Source of the DNA: Tritrichomonas musculus
Taxonomy: Eukaryota > Parabasalia > Tritrichomonadida > Tritrichomonadidae
Assembly (NCBI GenBank): GCA_039105265.1
Contig: JAPFFF010000020.1
Span: 823,001-887,000 of the forward strand
Direction: 5' to 3'
DNA length: 64,000 nt
A program made the translations under genes and the position numbers. The notes under the pieces are model-generated. The model was not told the origin of the DNA, did no database searches, and was given only the letters and a program-made list of their open reading frames with translations. Numbering within the stretch: the first letter of the stretch is position 1; each line of letters starts with the position of its first letter. Below are positions 43,785 to 53,060 of the stretch, in pieces.

Positions 43785-44065
43785 ATATAGTTAACAAAAA
43801 AACTTAGAATATTATAAAAATTCGTTTTTTATTAAACGATTATTTTAAAGTCAATTCCTTGATATTTTCTATTCAATTTCTTGATATTTTTCTTTCAAAA
43901 TCTTGTTATTTTTTAATTGAAAATTGAATGTAAAAATATCAAGAATTTGAAAGAAAAATATCAAGAAATTGAATAGAAAATATCAAGAAATTTAAATTAA
44001 AAATAATCGTTTGCATATAAAAACGTTTTTTTTAAAATAAAAGATGAATATTTTTGTTAACCAAA
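43785..44065. repeat. Large imperfect palindrome (MITE-like), about 280 bp
   Basis: The arm at 43859-43906 (TTGATATTTTCTATTCAATT and following) is the reverse complement, with few mismatches, of 43940-43986. The pairing extends outward through AAACGATTATTT / AAATAATCGTTT to GTTAACAAAAA-type ends at about 43789 and 44060. The centre is a loop of about 33 bp. It could be a small non-autonomous element; no target duplication is clear. Confidence 0.6.
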
Positions 44066-44378
44066 TTTTCTTTAATTAGTTAAATTTTTATACTTTTACA
44101 AGATGAATTTTATGCATCAACCACGGAAAAGTTTTAACTTATTACTAAATAATTCATGCATTTTTTTTTTTTTTTTTTTTTTGATTTAAAAAAAAAATAC
44201 CCATTACTCCCACGAATTTAGTGAGTTTGCGTATTCAATACTATTCAATTTTCAGAAACATAATTATTTTTTGTGATAAATACATTCAAAAAAGAATTGT
44301 CATTGAATTTTTTTTTTATCCCCTTTGTTTATAACTTCATAAAAAAATATATATTTCTGTTATTTTAAAATTTTATTA

Positions 44379-45179
44379 GAGTCCCACAAAGAAGTCTCAG
44401 ATGGCCCGGAAAGCATAGGTTATTTATGGATATTTATACATTTACAATAAACCTAACTTTCTCAATAAACCTCTTTTTTTTGTGGATAATACAAGGTTTA
44501 CGTAGAAATAATTACATTTTCAAAATAACCTAAGGTATCTCATGAACATAAGGTTTACTGATTACTTCAATTATATACGAATATATTAGATTTATATAAA
44601 AAATTGTAGATTTCTATGATAAACCTTAGATTTCCAAATAAACCTGAGGTTTCCAAAATAAATTGAATGGTTTATTCATTATGAAAAAGTTCGATTAAAA
44701 CGTACATTTTTTTATAATCATCAACATTTTTGGCTCCAAAATCATTTTATCATTATTTATTTGCTTTAGCTGACATTATAAACTTTTAATTATTGCTTTT
44801 TTATATTTTTGTATGATTTTTTAAGTAAATGAATAATGATATCATATTATAAATGCTTTTTTATGCTTTAAGAGAATCTTGTAAAGAGATCAAATGCAAT
44901 ATTTGTATTTTTATATATTGCTTGATAGTTTACATAATTCGAATCATAAGATAAAATTTTCTATTCAAATTTTTATTTTGGAAATCTCAGGTTTTCATGA
45001 AAAAATGAATATTTCTCTGAAAAAGTTATGCTATTCATAATTTTCTGAATTTCATGATAAACATGAGGTTCTTTGTTAGCCTATGCTTATTCATAAAAAA
45101 TAAATGTTTTTATGTTAGTCTTATATATATATGAAAATGTATACATTTACTGGCGACCTGAGACTTCTTTGTGGGACTC
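44379..45179. mobile_element. 801-bp TIR element nested in the 3.35-kb element
   Basis: GAGTCCCACAAAGAAGTCTC plus AG (22 bp) at 44379-44400 is exactly inverted at 45158-45179. Both ends are flanked by TA (44377-44378 and 45180-45181). Inside, AGGTTT/AAACCT motifs recur many times, and there is a looser inverted similarity near the ends (GCATAGGTTATTTAT against the inverse of TTAGCCTATGCTTATT). There is no coding capacity. Nesting means it inserted after the larger element. Confidence 0.75.
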
Positions 45180-45779
45180 TATTGTATAATTTAAATATTC
45201 TATTTAAATTTCTAAAAAAATTATCTAAATATCAAATATTTCGATAAATATTTATTCATTCATGAATTCAAATAATTTGTGTAATTTATAAATACACATA
45301 TATCTTGCCATCCTATAAAAATACACTTTTAAAAATGTTTTTATTCTTTTTTTGATAAATTTATTGAAATATTTTTATTGATTATGATTCATTTCAAGAT
45401 GTTTTTGGTTAAATTAATTCCATTAATTAAAACTGCTATATTTCTCTTTTTTAAAGAAGTTAATCATATTAATGATAAGTCTATGATCAGAAAATGCATT
45501 ATTTCTTTTTTATAAATAAATAAAGAAATAATATTTTTAAATCAATACCCGATATTTATCAAATGAGAAAAAATCAAGGATATCTCAAAATCTAATAAAC
45601 AATCTTATAATCCTGTAAGCTATATTTCCAAAAAAAAAAGAAAAAGAAAACGATCATTTGCCATTATATATTTCAGAATTTATAAGAATATTTAAAACAG
45701 AGTTTTATGGTGATAAAGATATACCAGACGGCGAATAAAAAGGGACTGAAGAAGAAATAAAAAATATTTTTATCATATC

Positions 45780-46200
45780 CTTTATTCAATTATACACTTA
45801 TTAATTTAGTCATTTATTTATTCAATCAATCATTTATTCATCCATTTATTTATTCAATCATTCAATTATTCATTTGCTTATTCATTCTCTTATCCATTTA
45901 TTCATTTATTCATTCAGTTATTCCATCATTCGTTTTTTCATTCACTTTTTTATTGGTTCATTAATTCTTTCTTTCAATCTTCCATTCAATCATTCAAATA
46001 TTCACTTATCCATTTTTCATCTATTTATTCATTCACTTATTCTTTTATTCATTCAATCTTTCAATCAATAATTCAATTATTCATTTTTACTTTTATTTAT
46101 TCACTTATTTGTTTAATTATTCAATCTCTTTTCAATTTTTTCATTCATTCATCAACTTTTTCGTTTATTCAATCTTTCAATCATTCAATAATTCAATTAA
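45780..46200. repeat. TTCA/TTTATTCA-rich low-complexity region
   Basis: An irregular TTCATTTATTCAATCATTCA-type low-complexity tract. The short open frame inside it (45874-46071) is a product of the composition and is not a gene. It lies within the 3.35-kb element. Confidence 0.8.
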
Positions 46201-47578
46201 AGTTAAACGATAAATCTGTCTAAGTTTTAAAAAACAAGAAAACTAATATGTAAAAGGCAGATTAAAAATGTTATTTTTATACCAACCAAAAAGCAAATAT
46301 AATGTATTTTTTATGATATAAATGATTAATAAACTTTTTAATTGAAAAAAAAAGTTTTAGTGTGAAAACTCCATATTTTATATTTTATAATAATACAATA
46401 TTTTCTACATGCTTTTCTATTTCTGAAATTAGAAAATACAATATTAATATATTCACAGTTAAAATTAAAAAAAATAGATGATGATTAAAGATTAATTTAA
46501 ATTTGTTTGAATTAAAATGCAAGTAAAATACTATAAATATATATTTAAGTGGATGTTAATAAAAGTGTTGAGTAAGAGTTTCAATGTAAAAAAAACAAAA
46601 ATATAATAATTATGATATTACTTAGAATAAGTAGTTAAAAATTAAATTTTGGAATCATTATTCTGTATTAATCACTTAATAATAATTATTAAAAACTTTT
46701 TTTTATATGAACATATTTGTTTCCATTAATATCATAATTTGATTTTTATAATTTGATTTAATATTGATATAATTATGAATTATTTTGAATTATTGAAAGT
46801 AATTACATGATATAATGTTGAATTTACACACATTGGAGTAAATTAAAAACATAGATATAAGATTAAATAAAAAAATTATGAATATAATAAAAAATGATTA
46901 GCGTGCTTGCTTATATAATTTATGACATGTTAAGCTGATCAACACAGTCTAAAAATCAAAGAAACATTGAAAAAAAAGATAATTTGCAGAGAATAAAAAA
47001 AGCTTTAACAAGACTAACGATAATCATGTTTATTTGTAAATATAAAAAAAGAAGGCTCAAAAAGAAAACAGAAAAAATGAGAAATGAGCCTGCTGAAAAG
47101 TAATCAATTATTAGATTTTGGAAAAGAAAAAAAATAAAATCATTTTATACCTCAACATTCTATTATATTACAACAAAAACTAATAATTTTAGTAAGAATG
47201 TTACCCACAATTTTGAATATATTTTATGTTATTAAAAAATTATCATTGATCAAAAAATGAGATTTTTTTTTATCTACTCCATTAAGTTGACAAGATGTCA
47301 TATATGAACATTTTATAAGGAATAATAGCATTTGCTTAAAATATCATATAAAAAATTGGAAAATTTACTCAAAAAAATAAATATAAACGTACACCAAATA
47401 AAATTATACAAAAAATTGAATCAGAAAAAAAAGAATTGTCTAAAAATAAAAAAAATTGAATAAAAAATTTATAAAATAAAAAAAAATAAAATTATTTTTT
47501 CTGAGAATAAACCATTGAATACGCAAACTCACTAAATTCGTGGGAGTAATGGGTAAAATAAAATGAAAAGATATTATA

Positions 47579-48279
47579 CAGTCTTTTTGGGATTATAACG
47601 GAAATATCTACTTTAATAACGGAAAAGTTCTATACGATAACGGAAATTTTCATTTTGATAACAGAAAAGTTCATTATGATTACGGAAATATCCAATTTGA
47701 TGATTGAAAATGTAACCATTTTTTTGTGAAAATCTTTTTGATAAAACACTCACTTAAAAAATCATGATTTATATATATCATTCTAATTAAATTTCCAATA
47801 TATCAAATATACGTTGCCTTATGAATGTTTTCTAATTATGTATTCTTACATCAACTTATAAATTATATTTGCGAAATAGAATAATTGAATATTTTTAGTA
47901 ATTATCAGATTCCAATGGTTTATATTAAGTATTAATTTTAAATATATTCCATTAAATTCAATTTTTATGAGAAAAAATTTTTGATGATATTTTTGGAAAA
48001 AAGTTTCTTTATGTTTATTTTCCTTTTTTCGGTATATATTCCATATTTATGATGATTTTAAATCATTTAATTTATATTTTATTAAATAAAACCATGATTT
48101 TTAGATGGATGTTTTATAAAAAAGATTTTCACCAAAAAATGGTTACACTTTCCATTATCAAATTGGATATTTCCATAATCATAATGAACTTTTCTGTTAT
48201 TATAATGAACATTTCCTTTATCATATAAAACTTTTCCGTTATTAAAGTAGATATTTCCGTTATAATCCTGAAAAGGCTG
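47579..48279. mobile_element. 701-bp long-inverted-repeat MITE-like element
   Basis: The left arm, from CAGTCTTTTTGGGATTATAA through about 47760, pairs with the right arm (about 48100-48279, ending AATCCTGAAAAGGCTG). Each arm is about 180 bp and the identity is high but imperfect. Both ends are flanked by TA (47577-47578 and 48280-48281). Arms contain repeated AACGGAAA(A/T) motifs spaced by about 18-30 bp, alternating with ATTTTGAT or ACTTTAAT. The loop of about 340 bp is AT-rich without a gene. CAG ends with TA flanks are typical of pogo/Tc1-like non-autonomous elements. Confidence 0.75.
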
Positions 48280-48966
48280 TAATTATAAAAAATACATATA
48301 AAGCTTGCTATGAGTGAATATGGAAAATAAATTATTTGTGAAATTATAAAATTAATTATTTATATATTGCTCATCCTTTTTCTTTTTGGATTGGGATATA
48401 TTCCTTTTTAATTTTGATTCTAAATGGTTAGTGCTTTGGACCATTGTTCAGCCATTGGCCAAAAAAATTCTGGGGCTTGGCCCCCAACCCCATTAATGAT
48501 AATTTAATTAAAAATAGAAATAATAAACAAAATAAATTTTTATATTATAAATTATTTGATTTTCATTTTAGAAAAATTGGCAAAATAGATATTTTTATGG
48601 AGTAAATAGTTCGAACCCACAAATTACCTTTTTTTTTTTTTGGGATAAGAGGTTTATCAAAAATATAAATAAAAATGCTATTTTCAATTATTATACAAAT
48701 TTAAAAATACGATTTGGTACTCTCCTATTATTTTGCTTCGTTCTCTCAATTTTCTGAGGGCTCTCAAATTTGAATGGTGGATAAAAATAAAAATTTTATG
48801 GATTTTATGCGATTGAATTTTTGAATGCTCACAATTTTTACTGATAACAGCAAGCAATTTTACTGTATTATCCTCAAATAAATCACTATTCTTGATGGAA
48901 TGCAGCCATCAAGATCATTACTTTTAACTAATTGCACAACAATATATTTCAAATTTTAATTTTCGC
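48280..48966. other. AT-rich spacer with GC hairpin
   Basis: No gene is seen. It contains a short GC hairpin at 48472-48484 (GGGGC TTG GCCCC), flanked by an A7 run and CCAACCCC. This is the only GC-rich point in the region and is similar in layout to the hairpin at 30760. Confidence 0.5.
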
Positions 48967-49335
48967 AATCAAATTGTATTTGATTTTACAACATTCGATG
49001 TTTGAATCATTTGCACTAAGTTCAATGCTATATATTCATTTATTAACAAAGTTTACTACGATTATCAATACATATTAAACAATTATAGTAATCAAATTGT
49101 ATTTGATTTTACAACATTCGATGTTTGAATCATTTGCACTAAGTTCAATGCTATATATTCATTTATCATCAAAGATTACTACGATTATCAATACATATTG
49201 AACAATTATAGTAATCAAATTGTATTTGATTTTACAACATTCGATGTTTGAATCATTTACACTAAGTTCAATGCTATATATTCATTTATCATCAAAGATT
49301 ACTACGATTATCAATACATATTAAACCATTTTGAC
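48967..49335. repeat. 123-bp tandem repeat, three copies
   Basis: AATCAAATTGTATTTGATTT starts at 48967, 49090 and 49213. The copies are nearly identical, with small changes such as TTTGCACT/TTTACACT and TTAACAAAGTT/CATCAAAGAT. Each contains the palindromic AATCAAATTGTATTTGATT segment. There is no coding capacity. Confidence 0.85.
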
Positions 49336-49510
49336 ATTCATTCACAGTTATTCTTTTATACCAATGTATATATTCGCTTAATAGATGATATATTTTGTTT
49401 TTATATATTCACTTTAGATTGTTTCTTTTAATATTTCAAAAATATATATAAAAAAAATTAAATGATTAAATGATGAGATATGATTAATTTTTATTTTTCC
49501 AAATTATGCT

Positions 49511-50449
49511 TAAGTATAGTCTGTATTTGCCAGTGTTTGTAGTAAACGTAATAATTTTTGTCCTCTTGAGAGTGTGCTTATGTTGTTTCTTCTCCAAATG
49601 TACTCAAAAACATATCCTGATGCATCTAATGAGCTGATTCCGTATGATTTAATCTTTTTGAACTTGAGTTCTCTCCACATACGTTCTACATGCTGTGTAT
49701 GGGACCCGGTTTCTGGATCTACAAAATTCTGTGAATGTTTTGACCGACAAATGTGTGAAATTTTTATCTGGAATGTTCTCTATCTGCTGATAAGATGGCC
49801 AAGTGTCCGAGTGTATGATAGATCCATCTGCTATGTGTTTCTTGATCTCATCATTCAATGTAGGTGCAGTTCTGTCTGGAACAACTAGAGCGAAAGCTTT
49901 GTCTGTTTCTCTGCAAATGCCTCCAAAGACCCAAACAGTTTTCAATAAACGTCCTCTGTTATACTTCCTATGTGTTATAACTGTTTCGTCGATTTCCACG
50001 TGCATGTTGGGTCCTCCTATTTGTTCTTGTGGTCCTTCTGTTACTTCTTCCACAACTGAGTCCCTGAAAGCCGTAAAAAAGTTGGTAACAGTATTCTTAT
50101 TGGCATTGCACTCTGCACAAGTGTCGATCAAAGAATACTGGTTTACCCAACAATAAGCTAACGCCATGAAGGTTGGTGGATCAATATGAGCTCTCGTTAG
50201 AACGGTTCGATGAAATAATGAAAAATGAGTGTGGCATCTCGTGCAATAACGCAATCTATTAAAGTAAGTATTAGCTGCTGAGTGTATATTTGATGTTTCT
50301 TCTTTGCAATTCGGACAAGGACACGAATTTTCTATTATAATTAATGAATAAAATAGGTTCAATAATAAATCTTTGTTTGAACAAAAAGTATAGATTCCAA
50401 TAAGATTATTTGCTGAGTTTTCGAATAAATTAATGAAAAATTGATCCAT
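49511..50449 (-). pseudogene. Merlin (IS1595-like) transposase with one frameshift
   Basis: The minus-strand frame 50449-49649 starts MDQFFINLFE. It holds a Cys-rich zinc-binding region (SCPCPNCKEE, RYCTRCHTHF) and a helix-turn-helix-like part. The DDE core follows, with HVEIDETVITHRKYNRGR (first Asp) and IIHSDTWPSY (second Asp). At about 49755, an A-run indel changes phase; the other phase continues the domain as NHSQNFVDPETGSHTQHVER and MWRELKFKK and ends at a stop near 49511. This puts the third acidic residue (VER) in the shifted frame. The family is known as Merlin in eukaryotes. Only one lesion is seen, so the loss is recent. No terminal repeats were found. Confidence 0.8.
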
Positions 50450-51645
50450 ATAAAGTGAAATTAAAATTTAACGTCTTTAAAACTTTTTAAATAATAATTT
50501 TTGAACTTTTTCAGTGTATATTTTAATATAGTAAATTTGAGATTATTTTCAAATAGATCAAACTTTTTTTTTTTAGGATTTGTATTTTCATTATTATAAA
50601 GTTTATTTTTCTGATGTGTTGTTAACTCTATATAAATATAATTTTAAGTTCATATCTAATTGCATTCATTATTTTAACAACTAATATTTGTTTATAGCAT
50701 TTATTTATTACCATGCAAAACATAGGTCAAATGTATCAGTGTTTCTTTATAATCCAAATCAAAAGTTGTAATTAATTTTACTGAAAATATTGGTTAAATT
50801 TAAATGTATTATGAAGTGATGCTCATTAAAAACTTGATGTAATAATGTATATAATTAAATTCACTTTTATTAAAATACAGTAAAATACTTTGAATTGAAG
50901 GATACAGAATAAAAAACACTAAGATAACGAAGTCGCATCATTAATATACAGATGTTCTTATTCAATTTTCTTATATCAGAATCTATTTCAACTCGAAATA
51001 AAACAAGATGGAGTTCCTTATATAATGAAAAATTTTATTTCTCTTAAATGGAATGTTGAACTATAAAGTTATGTATCATCAGGTGAATGATGCATACAAA
51101 ACAAATAAAACAAATAGAAATCGTCCAACTCTTTTTTCTACTTACTTTTAACATCTGCTTAAAATTTAATATTCCTAAACATTTGAAGTTCTTAAGGTGC
51201 CCAGAACAGGTTCTTTAAAAAGATATAAAAAGAAAGAATCACAGCAATCATAATTATCCTCATTGTTTTTGGATATTGGAGAACTAAATGATTTTGTTAA
51301 TCAGAGTTTTTGGCTGTATTTCTTGTAGTTTTCACAGTATATTCCACCATATTTGGTGCTTTTTACCTTTAAAATAACATGATGGAATATGCTATGAAAA
51401 GCGAATAGCATATCAAAACCAAATAAACTACCTTCCAAAATCTAGACCCCACAAATTATTTGAGAGGAATTCAAAATATTATTTTTTTTATTTAATAAGA
51501 TTATTTTTTATTTCTGGGGTCTAGTTTTTGGACATTCAATAAATTAAATATAAATTGAAAAATTAAATACTTTTTATACAAGAAAATTGAATTAAATTGA
51601 ATAGAAAAAGAAAATTGAATAAAAATTAAAATAAATAATAAGTTA
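50450..51645. other. Gene-free AT-rich spacer
   Basis: No gene is supported. A short inverted repeat lies at 51434-51532: TCCAAAATCTAGACCCCA against TGGGGTCTAGTTTTTGGA, 17 of 18 paired, with arms about 63 bp apart. It may be a tiny non-autonomous element or a subterminal repeat of the Tc1-like element to its right. Confidence 0.6.
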
Positions 51646-53022
51646 TCAATATGGATTCATTGTTTCATCATCTGTTCCATTTTCATCATCTTCCTCAAAC
51701 TCTTCCTCCTCCTCTTCTTCTTCCTCAAATTCATATATTTCTTCTTCTTCATACTCATATATATTATCTTCATTTTCTTGATCTTCTTCTTCAAATATTT
51801 CTTCTTCTTCTCTTAAATATTTAATGATGCTTTCAAGTTCAAAAGGTATATTTTGTATAATATTATGGTGCTTTTTGTAATCTTTTATTTTTCTTTCAAT
51901 TTCAATTGCTTTATTTTTTATAATTATGTTATCAACATTCATAATTCCCATTCTTTGTGCAATTGATTTCCAACGGTGTGGTGTTTTTAAGTTTTCCAAA
52001 TAAATTTTTAAATATATATCTGGTGCTAGAAAAAGAGGACATTTGTCTTCAGGTACTACATACTCATTTGGAATATTGTGAAAACCTTTTCTTATAAAAT
52101 GTGCTATTGTCTTTCCGCCAAAGTCTTTGCACATTTTTAATCTATACTCAAAGGTTTCAATCAGATTATTAATTGTGTCTAAAGAAATTCCATCATAAAC
52201 TTGCTGGATCATCTGCTTTAATTCAGCTTTATTTCTTGGTTTTGTGGTTAATTGATTCAACCGCTCTTTCATTATTGCCCAAAGATTCTCAATGGGTGAA
52301 AGATCTGGTGAATTCGGTGGCCACCCATTAAGAACCCTTGTCACTTTATTTAAGTAACTGGTTACCATGGCAGTTTGATGGCAAGTTGCTCCATCTTGTT
52401 GGAACAAATAATTCCATTGTTGTTGCATTTGATTTAACTCTGTGAATATTTTGGAATCTTTGAGAATTTGCTTATAACGATCTTCATTAACGCTTTTGTC
52501 AATGAAAATCAATTTAGATTTATAATTGCGCCCAATGCATGCCCATATTAAAGTGCTATAAGGATATTTGCGTATTTGTGTTGTGGCGTTCTCAGACATA
52601 TCATCTTCTTTCACCCACCATTTGTGATTATCAGGTCTAAAAGAAAAACGAGCTTCATCCGAAAATACAATCATTTCTTTTTTAAAATTAAAATCATTTT
52701 TAAATAACAATTTTGCAAAATTATACCTTAACATTATTTGAGACTCATTTAATTCTGGAACTTTGAATAATTTTCTATACTTGAAATGATTTTCAATGAG
52801 TCTTCTTATTACTGTTTGTCTTGATATGATTTTGTTAAATTTTTTCTTAACCTCAACTGAAATTGCTAAAGCAAGTCTTCCTGATGAAGCAAGCTCGACA
52901 ATGTAATCATCAATCTCTACGGTTGTTTTTCTTTTAGAAACATATTTATTTCCTTGGTTTTTAATTATTTTTTGAAGCCTTTGAAATCCAACATGATATT
53001 TTCTTTTTGTATTTGATTCCAT
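51646..53022 (-). CDS. Tc1-like DD34E transposase
   Basis: The open frame starts at 53046; the second ATG (53022, MESNTKRKYHVGFQR) is preferred because it starts the conserved part. An HTH region lies at about residues 10-110 (TVEIDDYIVELASSGRLALA, then ISRQTVIRRLIENHFKYRKL). The catalytic core shows IVFSDEARFSFRP, YLFQQDGATCHQT and WPPNSPDLSPIENLW. The spacing from the second Asp to the Glu of PIEN is 34 residues, that is, DD34E of the Tc1/IS630 type rather than mariner DD34D. The C-terminus is unusually long (about 170 residues after the core) and ends in a strongly acidic Glu-rich tail. The frame is intact, so it may be active. Clear terminal repeats were not identified. Confidence 0.85.
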   Translation of the reverse strand: MESNTKRKYHVGFQRLQKIIKNQGNKYVSKRKTTVEIDDYIVELASSGRLALAISVEVKKKFNKIISRQTVIRRLIENHFKYRKLFKVPELNESQIMLRYNFAKLLFKNDFNFKKEMIVFSDEARFSFRPDNHKWWVKEDDMSENATTQIRKYPYSTLIWACIGRNYKSKLIFIDKSVNEDRYKQILKDSKIFTELNQMQQQWNYLFQQDGATCHQTAMVTSYLNKVTRVLNGWPPNSPDLSPIENLWAIMKERLNQLTTKPRNKAELKQMIQQVYDGISLDTINNLIETFEYRLKMCKDFGGKTIAHFIRKGFHNIPNEYVVPEDKCPLFLAPDIYLKIYLENLKTPHRWKSIAQRMGIMNVDNIIIKNKAIEIERKIKDYKKHHNIIQNIPFELESIIKYLREEEEIFEEEDQENEDNIYEYEEEEIYEFEEEEEEEEEFEEDDENGTDDETMNPY

Positions 53023-53060
53023 TTCTTTCGTTTGCGTAAAAACCATTTAACATATCATAA

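Larger units (their letters stand above)
44200..47553. mobile_element. 3.35-kb TIR element flanked by TA, no recognised transposase
   Basis: The first 40 bp (starting CCCATTACTCCCACGAATTT) are the exact reverse complement of the last 40 bp (47514-47553). Both ends are flanked by TA (44198-44199 and 47554-47555), consistent with the TA target duplication of Tc1/mariner-type DNA transposons. The interior, apart from a nested 801-bp element, is AT-rich with a TTCA-rich stretch at about 45800-46200 and no long open frame. It is therefore a non-autonomous element, or one whose transposase has decayed beyond recognition. The perfect ends suggest recent mobility. The superfamily is inferred only from the TA flanks. 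Confidence 0.75.

Noticed and set aside
45874-46071. 65-aa open frame
   Set aside because: It lies in TTCA-rich low-complexity DNA and encodes only a simple Ser/Ile/His/Phe-rich sequence.
51333-51395. Weak inverted repeat (CAGTATATTCCACC against its approximate complement)
   Set aside because: Only about 13 of 16 positions pair, and there are no flanking duplications; chance similarity in AT-rich DNA is likely.
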